Below, piece after piece: positions 50,705 through 63,734 of a DNA stretch of 64,000 nt. Location of the stretch: NCBI GenBank assembly GCA_950097015.1, contig CATNEN010000037.1:3129501-3193500 (forward strand), in the 5' to 3' direction. A model generated the notes under the pieces. That model was not told the origin of the DNA, made no database searches, and worked only from the letters and a program-made list of their open reading frames with translations. This DNA comes from Macrostomum hystrix. Lineage: Eukaryota; Platyhelminthes; Macrostomidae. The position numbers were made by a program, and so were the translations under genes. Each line of letters starts with the position of its first letter. Position 1 is the first letter of the stretch.

Positions 50705-53700
50705 CATAATTTTAAAAAGATAATATTACGCAATGATTGTCGCTTGAAATGTTTGTCAAGTGCTTCAATTTCTTTAGCTATAGTTGAAAAAATCGCTGTG
50801 ACATTCATATTTGAATTTTGTACCTACAAATTATAACAAAGCTCTTGCTATGAGAAAATTGGAATATATACAGAGAAACAGGTTAACGACATTAACTTCT
50901 ACTTGAAAAAAATCTTGAAAGTTGACCACCAAAATATGAACGATTAGAAGTAAAAAATCGTTATTTTTAAACAGTTTTCAGGTTTTTAACGACATCCTGA
51001 TTATCGAATACTTGAGTAGCTATATTTCTCATTTAGATTGTCGAAAGCCGATTAAAAGCAGAAAGTGTTGCATTCTATAATGCCTGATCATGTGACCTTC
51101 TACTGCTCTTTCATTATTCATATTTCTCTCAACCAACAACTTGGGCTAGTTTTTCTTCGTAACTCAATCCAATATTAAAAGCTGCCGAATAATGAATACA
51201 AAAGTTTTTTTCAGGCAGCTGGTGGTGGTGTGAGCATCTCAAACAGATAATTTTGCTACCGCAGATTCAGTTAGTCCAAAATGAGGCTCATTTAATCAGA
51301 GCCTGCATGCCCTGTGTTACCCCCGTCTGTTTGGCCTGGACTGAACTAGATGCCATTGTACAAATTCGGCCCAGCCCTGTCAAAAATGCAAGCCTGTCAG
51401 GGCTCGGTTGGTTTTTCTCGGATAAGAAATAACTGTTGTAGCATTCAAGACGGCAAGAATAGTGAAGAATGGGCTTCAAACTTACCGAGTTGAGTGGTCT
51501 AATATATCACAGCACATAGCTATTTCTGTAGGGCATTGGATTCAATTAGGAGAGTTGCACTGAAGGAACTGCTATTTTAACGCGCACATGAAATTTGTAC
51601 ATTCGCAAAATCAAAAAAGTTTTGATGGACTAGATTTTGTTACACTACTGTACAGTAGCTATCGTGTATTAGTATTCATTGTAATTAGCTAAGCATTTAC
51701 TAAGTTAAAAAAAAACTTTATTTTGAAGCTCCACTCACCGGGACAGGCGCCTTATTCGATAGAAAGATTATAAACAGGCTGTTAGCTTTAAGGTGGCAAG
51801 AGAGCTGAAACTGTTGTTTAATTAAAAAAATGATAAAATACTGTCTTTTAACACCTCAGATGCAAAAATCTCTGTGATGAATTGACGCGCAAAACACTTT
51901 GAAAGAAAAGAACTAATTTATTTTGGGAGCGGAGCATTTCAGCAGAAGGCCAGGGTTATAAATGTGCGCTTTGAGCAGAAAGACAGAGTGAGAGAGACAG
52001 AGCTCAGTGCACCGGTGTTTGTGGTATTAGCCATTGAGGTTGGACTGCAGCCAATGGAGAGTGGGCTAGGCTTGCTCTCGCTGCACCCTCCCTCTTACTA
52101 AAACAGGCTTCCAATGCCCAAGCTGGCTTCAAAGAATGGCCAGAAAAGTGGGAAGAGAACGCGAAGGCTAAGAAGTTGAATCAGCAACTCCATCGGGGAG
52201 GGAGGCAAAGTGAGCTGACATTGGGACGGGGAAGAGGAGGCATGATCTCAATGCCCCCTCCCAGTCCCTCCTCTCTCCTCCCAAATCCCAGAATGGGTTT
52301 GAATAGGGTCCTATACTGAATGAATATATATTGCCAATAGTGCCAAGCGCTTGACGTCACACGGACGCTGACTAGTCGCATCTCTCTGTGCTGTCCCCTT
52401 TATTGTCATGGAAATACTCTGCAGTACTTTATTGCATGCAGCTGTGCAAATGTGTTTCGGTTTGCCAGTTTTAAATAAAATAGCATTTAGTAATGCTCCA
52501 TTGCACCCAGAATCAGTGCCCACCGTTTTCACTAATCGATATCTAGTGACACACAGCTACTCGTTGATCTTTTCGTCGAGGTGTAGTTTATTTTTTAGGG
52601 ACAGTCTTACAGTTGACAGTTAAAAAATGCGCTTCGAAACCGATTTTAATGCATTAACAGTAGAAAGACCACATGCAGTGGAATCACCAGAGAGGTTCAA
52701 ACAGGCCAATGTCAGTTGTCCATGTCACCAGGGTCTTCGACAAGAATCATTAAATATCTCGACGATGCCGACGTCGGACAGCTTTGAAAGTCAGTTCAGC
52801 GTAAAAGTGGTGCAGGACTTTCACGAAATCGGTCATTCGGTTTTTTGAACTATCTTGAAGTAGGCAGTGGGTATTTGAAATACGTGGTCTTTATATTTGA
52901 AATAAGTACTCTTTAGAATACGCAATTAGAGTAGCAATGTTCCAATCACCCTGCTGCCCTGCATCGCATAGCTGAAAACGACATTAATTTTCTCTCCTCG
53001 TCGGTGTCCTAATTTTCAGCCAGCGTTAATGCTGAAAAACACGGAAGTCTTTCGACATCCCAGAGTCTCTTCGATGGAGAGAGATGGAGGAGTAGCTCGT
53101 TGGAGGAAGAGTGCTGAAGTGCCCCACTTCGCGCGTTGGCTTCAAGTGCACTCCCATGCGTTATTCCCATTGACTACTGTATACTGCCAAGCTTTCGAGA
53201 GCTCGACCTCGCTTGTACTCTCTCATCGCATTGCTCATCGCAGTCTCCCAAATAGGCAAACCTCGTCGAATTGGAGCACGGAACTTCAGGACTGTCGGGA
53301 CGCATAACTACTAGTACTCTACTAGTACTCTAGAATTTTTTAGCTCAGTGCTAATTAAAAATCATTAGCGTTTGTACCCACAGGATTGTTTACTAAAAGC
53401 CTATACTTTCTAAAAAATCAGTCCTGAAGGACAAGACACAATCACAAAGGGATAATTCATTATCGAAATTGCTTGAAAAAGCGAGAATTAACTATGCTTT
53501 TTTCTTTACTTCCCTGCTTATCGTCCTGTTTTTAAGTCTTTTAAGTCGATTCTAAGACATCTCTTCTTAAAGGAGTCCGTTTGATTAACGAAGTCTTTTC
53601 GTCAACTGTCAACGGTGGAACTGTCAAAGGATGAGCTGACAGGAAACAGGGAAATGTGGTGGCAGCGGTGGGATGAGCCCAGTGATGATGAAAGCAGCAG

Positions 53701-54760
53701 ACATGATATGCAAATCTGATCCAGGAAAATGCTAGGGGGCTTCCAAGAGACACAGAGAGACAGGAAAGACCTCTAGACGCTGGAAGCAAAGTTAAAGCAA
53801 AGTACAGCACTAGCCTCTTCTCGTGATTCAAATGGAAGTGGCTCCATATCTGTCGGAAATAGAATTACCTGGATAAGGAAGTAAAAGTCGAAGGTAAATC
53901 GCAATCTATAAAGACAAAATGAGTAACCACTTACGAGTATAATAGGAAATGACAAATATATTTTGTGAACGAAAAGCGCAGGAGAAAATATAAATTTAAT
54001 TCAAAGCTAAACCGAAAGCCTGTCCTAAAAAGGAAACCTGCAGGAAATAGGGATTGCTTCGAGATGGGACTGGCAGTCCAGGACCCGCATAATGAAGACA
54101 AAAGTCAGCAGAGCTAGTTGGCGATGCGTCCGGACTCTGAGAGGAAGCTAGGAAAAATGAAGACCTTAGTCGGAAGACTGGGTTCGAATAATGGCTACGG
54201 TGCCTATCCAACTGTGATCCATGGCTGCTGCGGGCGATTCCCTAGCGCACTGTGTGGGCATGCGAGCACGCCAAGCAGAAACATGCGAGCCCTCGCCTTT
54301 CTCCCAGTTCCGCCTCAGGCCTCCTCTTTCTCCCACTCTAATTTCCATGGGCCAAAAAGGCGGACCGACTCCAATATCCTTTTTCCGACCGACCCGACCG
54401 GCCCACGACCTCCGTCCGGCATTCCCACCCCCATTTACAGCGTACTCACGTCACAATGTTAGCTCTACTACCCAAAGCCCTGGGGAGAAATATTGATTTA
54501 CGTCACACAGACGGACAATGTAGTTGGACAGTGGGCTTCGGCCGAGCTACTCTTGTGTTCTCAGTTCGCACTCTTTCTGTGTCTTCGGGACGGCTGACAA
54601 TCGCCGCTCAAGTCTAAAGCGGATCTTTGCCCCAGGACACGAAACTTACTCAAAGCTACTCAGTGCTTCCTCAGAAACCTGTCAAATGACAGAGCAGAGT
54701 GACATCAAGGACGTACGAAGAAATGAAAAGTCTATCAGCTTAGCTATTTTCTACTGCATC
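50705..54760. other. Intergenic stretch without recognised gene
   Basis: Small open frames (51288-51479 -, 52627-52848 +, 53029-53307 +, 54118-54496 +) lack motifs. A 25-bp repeat with GTAGGCAGTGGGTATT occurs at about 52859 and also at 26042. A tRNA-Leu primer-site match occurs at 53657-53674. Confidence 0.4.
53657..53674 (+). other. 18-base match to a tRNA-Leu primer binding site
   Basis: TGGTGGCAGCGGTGGGAT is complementary to a tRNA-Leu 3' end (ATCCCACCGCTGCCACCA). An LTR end directly before it is not evident (preceding bases CAGGGAAATG), so it may be an LTR-retrotransposon remnant or chance. Confidence 0.35.
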
Positions 54761-54766
54761 TATCTA

Positions 54767-55013
<247 letters not shown>

Positions 55014-55014
55014 T

Positions 55015-55435
55015 TGTATCTAAATTGCTTTTTCATCCAACCAGTATTTTATCATTCTAATCTGATATCAGTTTGCACTTTTGCCTCAGCAACAATGAAA
55101 AATCAATTAAAATAGAAGCGAGAACAAAGCAACTATAAAGAGAGAGACTTGGCGCCTAAAAATATCCTGCAGCAGTAGCTTCAATTCCTGCTTCAAACAG
55201 CGTCAGTTCCCGGCTGCGGTTAGAAATCCTGAGCAGTGGGAGAACTTAATTGGCTAGCTCACGTCACGGAGCGCTATTTATAGACTTCAGAACCCCACTC
55301 CGGGCTCTTCATTGCCAGCCTGCACTCACATTCCAGCTCCTAATTTCTTATTCACCAAATAGCCCATAAAATGAGCTAGGCTAAGCAATGCTAAGCTGAT
55401 TATAAAGGATTCCGAAGCAATAAAAATCTCATGTG
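55015..55435. other. Spacer with promoter-like TATA motif
   Basis: CGCTATTTATAGAC at about 55272-55285 is preceded by CACGTCACG and followed about 30 bases later by a C/T-rich start-site-like stretch. No coding exon follows before the 21-bp array, so promoter function is uncertain. Confidence 0.25.
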
Positions 55436-55454
55436 GGCACGATACAGGGAGCTG

Positions 55455-56700
55455 AAGATGTTGATGATGGAACTGTTGGTAAAGATGATGGAACTAACGG
55501 TAAAGATGATGGAACTGACGTTAAAGATGATGGAACTGACGTTAAAGATGATGGAACTGACGGTAAAGATGATGGAACTGACGGTAAAGACGATGGAACT
55601 GACGGTAAAGACGATGGAATTGAAGGTTAAGATGATGGAACTGACGTTAAAGATGATGGAACTGACGGTAAAGATGATGGAACTGACGTTAAAGATGATG
55701 GAACTGACGTTAAAGATGATGGAACTGACGTTAAAGACGATGGAATTGAAGGTTAAGATGATGGAACTGATGGTAAAGATGGTGGAACTGACAGTAAAGA
55801 CGATGGAACTGATGGTAAAGATGATGGAACTGACGTTAAAGACGATGGAACTGATGGTAAAAATGATGGAACTGACGGAAAAGATTATGGAACTGAGGGT
55901 GTGGATGATGGAACTGAGGGTGTGGATGATGGAACTGAGGGTGTGGATGATGGAACTGAGGGTGTGGATGATGGAACTGAGGGTGTGGATGATGGAACTG
56001 AGGGTGTGGATGATGGAACTGAGTGTGTGGATGATGGAACTGAGTGTGTGGATGATGGAACTGAGGGTGTGGATGATGGAACTGAGTGTGTGGATGATGG
56101 AACTGAGTGTGTGGATGATGGAACTGAGGGTGTGGATGATGGAACTGAGGGTGTGGATGATGGAACTGAGTGTGTGGATGATGGAACTGAGGTAGTGGAT
56201 GATGGAACTGAGGGTGTGGATGATGGAACTGAGGGTGTGGATGATGGAACTGAGGGTGTGGATGATGGAACTGAGTGTGTGGATGATGGAACTGAGGTAG
56301 TGGATGATGGAACTGAGGGTGTGGATGATGGAACTGAGGGTGTGGATGATGGAACTGAGGGTGTGGATGATGGAACTGAGGGTGTGGATGATGGAACTGA
56401 GGGTGTGGATGATGGAACTGAGGGTGTGGATGATGGAACTGAGTGTGTGGATGATGGAACTGAGGGTGTGGATGATGGAACTGAGTGTGTGGATGATGGA
56501 ACTGAGGGTGTGGATGATGGAACTGAGTGTGTGGATGATGGAACTGAGGTAGTGGATGATGGAACTGAGGGTGTGGATGATGGAACTGAGTGTGTGGATG
56601 ATGGAACTGAGGGTGTGGATGATGGAACTGAGTGTGTGGATGATGGAACTGAGGTAGTGGATGATGGAACTGAGGGTGTGGATGATGGAACTGAGGGTGA
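55455..56700. repeat. 21-bp minisatellite, two subfamilies, about 59 units
   Basis: Units GATGATGGAACTGACGGTAA (plus one base) up to about 55890, then GATGATGGAACTGAGGGTGT (plus one base) to the end. Variants GTTAAA, GAAGGTTAA, TGTGTG and GTAGTG occur. With a period of 21 and no stop in most units, frames are open on both strands (DDGTEGV on +, PHPQFHH on -). The first subfamily has TAA in some units. Confidence 0.97.
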
Positions 56701-56719
56701 AGATGAGAGCAAAGTTGAG

Positions 56720-57610
56720 AAGACAAAATTACCCGCAATTTTGTAGTTTTTTAGCGACTTTGGAGACTTCACTATTTAGACTATTTAGAATTCCGAAATA
56801 GTGGGTCGCAGGTGCGCACGCCAGGTGTTCCCCTCACTCGCCTGAGTTTCTCAGCTATTCTCCCAACCTGTCCCGTTCCCATTTCTCCCAGCTTCCTTAA
56901 TCCCATCAATTCCACCCTGACCCAAGGGATACCGCGCAGAGCCTCGATTTCCGCCCGATTAAGCTGCCGGGTGCTCTGGTTTCCATGGCAACTGGCCATT
57001 GGGCCGGCTGCCGCGAGTCCCCCCCACCCTCCCCCCGAACTCAGCCGGAACCGCCTCATTGCGTGTGACGGGGGATTTGAGCAGAAGAAATCCCCCATCC
57101 AGTGCTGAAAGCTTCCCATTCCCATTTTCCAACCGAAGAAGGTGCAGGCTATGGCAGCGGCAGGCGCAAAGTCTTAAAAAATCATCGAGTTACCGCCCAG
57201 TGTGAGCATATGGCCCGTGATGCGTAAAATTCTGAGCCTTATTTGATTCTCTTTCGAGTAATGAAATCCTTGGGGCTGTACGGGTGTCGGGGACAGAGTT
57301 GTCAGGACGATGAGGTTCTTATCCAGTTGAGGTGGAGCCACAGTGGACAGATTCTTGTCGCTATGGCCGCTAATTCAATTGTGCGGCCGAGGGTACAGAA
57401 AAGATGGGACTAACTAATTAATCCTTCTACTAATTGGACTATCTGCGATTCCGACCGACTCAGTCTAAGACTCAAACACTACGGTTGAGCAGTGTTTTCA
57501 GTGCGCAGCAGTCGTCTAAGAAACGTATTATCGATATCGGAAAAAAAGGGAAAAGTAAAGCGGTTATTATGCAAGTAAATTCTACTCTAAAATACACTAG
57601 AGTGGATAAA
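56720..57610. other. Spacer, locally GC-rich
   Basis: 56780-57120 is GC-rich with pyrimidine tracts and contains GTTTCCATGGCAAC (X-box-like, RFX-type inverted repeat) at about 56979-56992. No exon recognised. Confidence 0.35.
56979..56992. promoter_or_regulatory. RFX X-box-like motif
   Basis: GTTTCCATGGCAAC is a near-perfect palindromic X-box (GTNRCC...GGYAAC form). No downstream gene was found in the window, so its relevance is unknown. Confidence 0.3.
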
Positions 57611-57611
57611 G

Positions 57612-57875
57612 ACAAGAATTATAGATGGGAGAGAGGATGGAGGGGAGAGGAATGAGAAGAGAGAAGAGAGAGGAAAGGAGAGAGGAGAGGGGAGAGAAAA
57701 GAGAGAGGAGAGAGGAGAGATGGGAGAGAGGATGGAGGGGGAGAAAAAGGAGAAGGGAGAATAGAGAGGAAAGGAGAGAGGAGAGAGGAGAGAGGAGATA
57801 GGAGACATGGGAGAGAGGATGGAGGAAAGAGATGAATGAGAAAGAGAGGAGAGAGGAAAGGAGAGAGGAGAGATA
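57612..57875. repeat. Purine tract (GGAGAGA)n
   Basis: About 260 bases almost free of pyrimidines on the plus strand, with irregular GAGAGAGGAGA words. Confidence 0.95.
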
Positions 57876-57879
57876 AGGA

Positions 57880-58550
57880 TCGAGAGTGGTGAAGAGTAGA
57901 GTACCTCCTAACGCAGACGATTCAATTAAAGTTGCTGAAATTTTTGAATATTTTAAATTTTACTCGTCAGTACAGACAGCGGAGAAGAGAGAGAGTAGAG
58001 AAAATTATAGAGAGATAAAAAATAAGAGAGAGAAAGCTAAGGAAAATAATAGAGGAGACAGGAAGAGGTGAATACAATGGAAGAAAAAGTTAGGATACTT
58101 GAATGATAAAATGTTGCTTCATCTGTCCCTTGATCTGCTCCAGACTTCTATAAAAAACTTTCGTTAAATTAGTCAATCTTGAAAAATATTTATCGTCAAC
58201 TTATCATCAAATCATCAACGTTTTATTATCTGGGCTTAATAACAGGAAATTGATAAATAAATGGTAGAAAAATAAAATTTCGTGTGTGAGTGAGTGTGAG
58301 TCAGTATGTGTGTGTCTGTTTGTGTGTGTTTTTCAGAGAAAAACAAAGAAGAATATGTTTACGTCGTAAGTCCTGAAAATGGTTTTTCGAGAGAAAACTA
58401 CAACTACAAATTTTTCTTCTCATATAGTGCGTAAAATTCCGTTTTAAAGTATTCTACTTACTCGACTACTTACAATAGTCAGTCAGAACATTGAAATTGA
58501 ATTGAAGGAATGCATTTCTGCATTATGCGGTCTTATTGATGTGTGCATAA
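57880..58550. other. Spacer
   Basis: AT-rich; no recognised gene. A short GT-rich run lies at 58283-58330. Confidence 0.45.
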
Positions 58551-58554
58551 TATC

Positions 58555-58842
58555 TCAGTCTAACACTTTGAGATCGCTGTCTAACACTTTGAGATCGCTG
58601 TCTAACACTTTGAGATCGCTGTCTAACACTTTGAGATCGCTGTCTAACACTTTGAGATCGCTGTCTAACACTTTGAGATCACTGTCCAACACTTTGAGAT
58701 CACTGTCCAACACTTTGAGATCACTGTCCAACACTTTGAGATCACTGTCCAACACTTTGAGATCACTGTCCAACACTTTGAGATCACTGTCCAACACTTT
58801 GAGATCACTGTCCAACACTTTGAGATCGCTGTCCAACACTTT
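58555..58842. repeat. 21-bp minisatellite, about 14 units
   Basis: Unit TCTAACACTTTGAGATCGCT plus one base; early units read TCTAAC and ATCGCTG, later ones TCCAAC and ATCACTG. It merges into the 20-bp array through the shared word TCTAAC. Confidence 0.97.
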
Positions 58843-60910
58843 GACACGACTCTGTCTAACCTGACACGACTCTGTCTAACCTGACACAGCTCTGTCTAAC
58901 CTGACACGACTCTGTCTAACCTGACACAGCTCTGTATAACCTGACACGACTCTGTCTAACCTGACACAGCTCTGTATAACCTGACACGACTCTGTCTAAC
59001 CAGACGCAGCTCTGTGTAACCTGACACAACTCTGTCTAACCTGACACAGCTCTGTCTAACCTGACACAACTCTGTCTAACCAGACGCAGCTCTGTCTAAC
59101 CTGACACAACTCTGTCTAACCTGACACAGCTCTGTCTAACCTGACACGACTCTGTCTAACCTGACACGACTCTGTCTAACCAGACGCAGCTCTGTGTAAC
59201 CTGACACAACTCTGTCTAACCTGACACAACTCTGTCTAACCTGACACAACTCTGTGTAACCTGACACAACTCTGTCTAACCTGACACAGCTCTGTCTAAC
59301 CTGACACAACTCTGTCTAACCAGACGCAGCTCTGTGTAACCTGACACAGCTCTGTCTAACCTGACACAGCTCTGTCTAACCTGACACAACTCTGTCTAAC
59401 CTGACACGACTCTGTCTAACCTGACACAGCTCTGTCTAACCTGACACAACTCTGTCTAACCTGACACAACTCTGTCTAACCTGACACAACTCTGTCTAAC
59501 CAGACGCAGCTCTGTGTAACCTGACACAACTCTGTCTAACCTGACACAACTCTGTCTAACCTGACACAACTCTGTGTAACCTGACACAACTCTGTCTAAC
59601 CTGACACAGCTCTGTCTAACCTGACACAACTCTGTCTAACCAGACGCAGCTCTGTGTAACCTGACACAGCTCTGTCTAACCTGACACAGCTCTGTCTAAC
59701 CTGACACAACTCTGTCTAACCTGACACGACTCTGTCTAACCTGACACAGCTCTGTCTAACCTGACACAACTCTGTCTAACCTGACACAACTCTGTCTAAC
59801 CTGACACAACTCTGTCTAACCAGACACAGCTCTGTCTAACCTGACACAACTCTGTCTAACCTGACACGACTCTGTCTAACCTGACATAGCTCTGTCTAAC
59901 CTGACACAACTCTGTCTAACCTGACACAACTCTGTCTAACCTGACACAGCTCTGTCTAACCTGACACAGCTCTGTCTAACCTGACACGACTCTGTCTAAC
60001 CTGACACAGCTCTGTATAACCTGACACGACTCTGTCTAACCAGACGCAGCTCTGTCTAACCTGACACGACCCTGTCTAACCTGACACAGCTCTGTCTAAC
60101 CTGACACAGCTCTGTGTAACCTGACACGACTCTGTCTAACCTGACACAGCTCTGTCTAACCTGACACGACCCTGTCTAACCTGACACGACCCTGTCTAAC
60201 CTGACACAGCTCTGTGTAACCTGACACGACTCTGTCTAACCAGACACAACTCTGTGTAACCTGACACGACTCTGTCTAACCTGACACAACTCTGTCTAAC
60301 CTGACACATCTCTGTGTAACCTGACACGACTCTGTCTAACCTGACACAACTCTGTCTAACCTGACACATCTCTGTGTAACCTGACACGACTGTCTAACCT
60401 GACACGACTCTGTCTAACCTGACACGACTCTGTCTAACCTGACACAACTCTGTCTAACCTGACACATCTCTGTGTAACCTGACACGACTGTCTAACCTGA
60501 CACGACTGTCTAACCTGACACGACTCTGTCTAACCTGACACGACTCTGTCTAACCTAACACGACTCTGTCTAACCTGACACGACCCTGTCTAACCTGACA
60601 CAGCTCTGTCTAACCTGACACAGCTCTGTGTAACCTGACACGACTCTGTCTAACCTGACACAGCTCTGTCTAACCTGACACGACCCTGTCTAACCTGACA
60701 CGACCCTGTCTAACCTGACACAGCTCTGTGTAACCTGACACGACTCTGTCTAACCTGACACAACTCTGTCTAACCTGACACATCTCTGTGTAACCTGACA
60801 CGACTCTGTCTAACCTGACACATCTCTGTGTAACCTGACACGACTGTCTAACCTGACACAGCTCTGTCTAACCTGACACGACTCTGTCTAACCTGACACG
60901 CTGCTGTCAA
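58843..60910. repeat. 20-bp satellite, about 103 units, with higher-order repeats
   Basis: Unit CTGACACGACTCTGTCTAAC with variants at four positions (CGAC/CAGC/CAAC/CATC, CTGTCT/CTGTGT/CTGTAT, CAGACGC). From about 60390 some units are shortened to 18 bases by loss of CT. 59181-59500 is repeated exactly at 59501-59820. Confidence 0.98.
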
Positions 60911-61512
60911 ACATGTAACATCCCTGTCAAAAAAGACTAGCGTGACATATCATCTTTCTCAAACACTATATATCTTAATAAGTTAGAAATAGCAGAGTTT
61001 AATATATTCCTGAATTATGCACTTCATGGGTAATTTTTTTCGTTTTTAAACCATTGCAAGATCTCGGTAGTTGGAACTAGCTGTGTATTGCTGCTGTCAT
61101 TCATTCTCTGACGCAAATTGTTCCACGAACTTCGATTCGAAGAAGCGAATAGGAACAAAAAAGTTAATAAGTGGAAGTTGCGCTATCATAGGAGAGCCTG
61201 CCAGTGTATCAAGTTGCCATGACGAGGGCTCGGGAAGACAGAAGTGGCTCTTTGCTGCTTTTCTAGCCTTCTCAGGCTCGGCTCGACTTTGTGTCCCATT
61301 GCGGACACCGCATGGACTGTTTTGCTGTGTTCGCGTGCCCCCGACTTTGCCTTTTTGCTTTGCGCTTCTCTGCTTTTTCTTCTCTGTTGCTCATTTTCCC
61401 CCGCCTGGAACAGAATATTTTTGGGCATTTTTCGGAATCGAATATAGCTTGAAGATCTAGTAACAACATTTAGTGATCGAAACAAAGCTCTAGGACTGTT
61501 GATTCAACAGCT
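60911..61512. other. Spacer
   Basis: An open frame at 61071-61460 (+) is overlapped by frames on the other strand and has no recognisable motif apart from hydrophobic Phe/Leu/Cys-rich segments. I do not call it a gene. Confidence 0.4.
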
Positions 61513-61514
61513 TT

Positions 61515-61915
61515 GAATGAATGAATGAATGAATGAATGAATGAATGAATGAATGAATGAATGAATGAATGAATGAATGAATGAATGAATGAATGAATGA
61601 ATGAATGAATGAATGAATGAATGAATGAATGAATGAATGAATGAATGAATGAATGAATGAATGAATGAATGAATTAGTGAATGAATGAATTAATGAATGA
61701 ATGAATGAGTGAATGAATGAATGAATGAATGAATGAATGAGTGAATGAATGAATGAATTAGTGAATGAATGAATTAATGAATTAATGAATGAGTGAATGA
61801 ATGAATGAATTAGTGAATGAATGAAAGAATGAATGAATGAATGAGTGAATGAATGAATAAATGAGTGAATGAATGAATGAATGAATGAATGAATGAACGA
61901 ATGAATGAATAAAAC
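61515..61915. repeat. (GAAT)n microsatellite
   Basis: About 100 tetranucleotide units, perfect to about 61670 and then with dispersed variants (TTAG, GAGT, AAAG). Confidence 0.98.
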
Positions 61916-61919
61916 AATT

Positions 61920-62305
61920 TTTTCTGTAGCTTTCAGGAAACTGATTCAATAGATAGTCAGTATGTGGTAAGTGTTTTTTTTCATTTTTTGTGTATTTAGG
62001 ATCAGTACATAAGCAAGGATTAAAGTAAAGGGAATCACAGGCTAAACCTTAATCCGTTTAATCCTCTCGTGAGCACATTGTAACACGATTTCATAAGCGA
62101 CAGTATTTGCTCATAGGTTTTATATTTTTAAACAATCTGGACTACTGCATTTAATTAGGTAAAACTTTTGTGTACAAATATTATTAAGAATTCAATTAAA
62201 CTACAGTTTTTTTAATTCTTTCATCTACGAAAAAAAACTGAAAATTTCCAGAGAAAATTTCTAGAATCGTTTTTGTATGCAGTAGCAGCAACAGCAGCAA
62301 CAGTA

Positions 62306-62343
<38 letters not shown>

Positions 62344-62870
62344 GGTTCTAGTGAACTGTAATTTCCTCGCAGCCCTGTGACAGTCTGTAATCAACCTTAC
62401 GAGGAGGTCTCTGCCGTCTCTAGCTCAGGTGGGTCACTCGACGTATTAGGTAGAAATTACAGCGGCTAATTATCCGTCTTATTGTCCCACAGAGTCATAA
62501 TTACACGTCAGTTTTCTCTAGCCGAAGTTTGAAAGGCGAATTTAGTTTTCTGTCAAGCTACGGGCAAAGGCTGCAGGAGAAGCTGTGGAATGAAAGCATC
62601 TTTGGAGAAATGACAGCTTTCAGGAGGTGGGGTTGGGTCCTGAGAACAGCTCGAGTTAATTGAAGGCTAAAAAGGAAAGAATGGGACCTGGGCGGAGCAG
62701 ATGTTGGCTAAATATCACCGCCGACTCACGAAAAAGGAATTGGGAAATGTGCTCCGCCCGTGTGGCAGTCAGTGCGCGAATCATTTATTTCCTTGTCAGG
62801 CGATACCTTCGTGTAACGTAACTTGTTTTCTGACTGTCACTGTAGTTGATTACCATGGTAGATTCTGTCC
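61920..62870. other. Spacer with CAG repeat
   Basis: A (CAG)n/(CAA) run lies at 62281-62342, with a pure stretch of about 12 CAG at its end. No exon recognised; without a surrounding open frame it is not obviously poly-Gln coding. Confidence 0.5.
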
Positions 62871-62873
62871 ATT

Positions 62874-63088
62874 ATACTGACTCCTGAGCACACACGCTCA
62901 TACACAGGGTATGTACATCTCATCGTCAGGTAGAGTACATCTTCCCCGAGTCTTTGAAATTTCACGATAAGCCTCCAAGCCTTCTCTCCGCGGCTGCACT
63001 CTAAATAAATGTGGCCTCGCTACGGAATCGAGCTCAGGGACCTTGGTGCGAGAGGAAAACGCGTTAGGCCGCTCTGCCACCCACCAGT
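62874..63088 (-). mobile_element. Family-1 SINE, truncated
   Basis: Reading minus: head GTGGGTGGCAGAGCGG, B box GAGCTCGATTCC, and body to GAGATGTACATACCCTG and CTCAGGAG. An internal deletion removes the segment with ACGCCCTTGAGGGCC. Confidence 0.85.
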
Positions 63089-63089
63089 T

Positions 63090-63730
63090 GGTTGATTACC
63101 ATCCTTTAAATAATAACTTTTTAATAAATATTTAAACGTTCTTTAACGGAAAAATAAAAGTTTTCGATTGAAAATCAGCTAAAGTTATTTTATTCTCATC
63201 AACTAAAAACTAACGAAGTAACGAAGGTACAATAAGTCGTTACTCGCTCAACAACGAGCAGCAGACCTTCAAACTATCAAAATCCTGTTGTTTACCAGTC
63301 CCTCAGAAAATTTAACAGTCAGTCCTTCTCCTATTTTCCTAATTTATTCCACAATCGGGCTATATAACCGAGACGTGACGATAAATGCGACTTTCTGTTT
63401 TAATCCCTCAGGATTGAATAATGCTGAAAGAAGTATTTAATGTACAAATATATGCGTTCTGATACTGTCTTCTTTGAAAATTATTCAATAGATTTAATAT
63501 TGACTTTCGAGAGTAACAAGAAATCTAGTTAGAATTAGAAATTAATAGGAACTTCGGGTGAGAGAGAAAGCTGGGTAACAATAATCCCACAGTTTGACCC
63601 GAGTTTGCTCAGAGAACACGAAGCAGAAATCAGTTTCAATTAAAAATTTCTGGTGGAAAGAGCTAGGTAGCTGGTTATTCAATGAGATAAACACAATCTT
63701 CCAAAAACATTTCTAAAGGCAATGCAAATC
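63090..63730. other. Spacer
   Basis: AT-rich; no recognised gene or repeat. Confidence 0.45.
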
Positions 63731-63734
63731 TGAT

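Noticed and set aside
55431-56772. Open frames of 254-300 codons on both strands (MMELRVW, DDGTEGV, PHPQFHH repeats)
   Set aside because: All three follow from a 21-bp unit without stops. Simultaneous openness in several frames and both strands is the sign of repeat periodicity, and no start context, intron or non-repeat domain supports a gene.
61071-61485. 129-codon (+) and 99-codon (-) overlapping frames
   Set aside because: Mutually overlapping, no motif, no splice or signal evidence that favours either; left as spacer.
62281-62342. CAG run as a poly-Gln coding exon
   Set aside because: No flanking open frame or splice sites consistent with an exon were seen.
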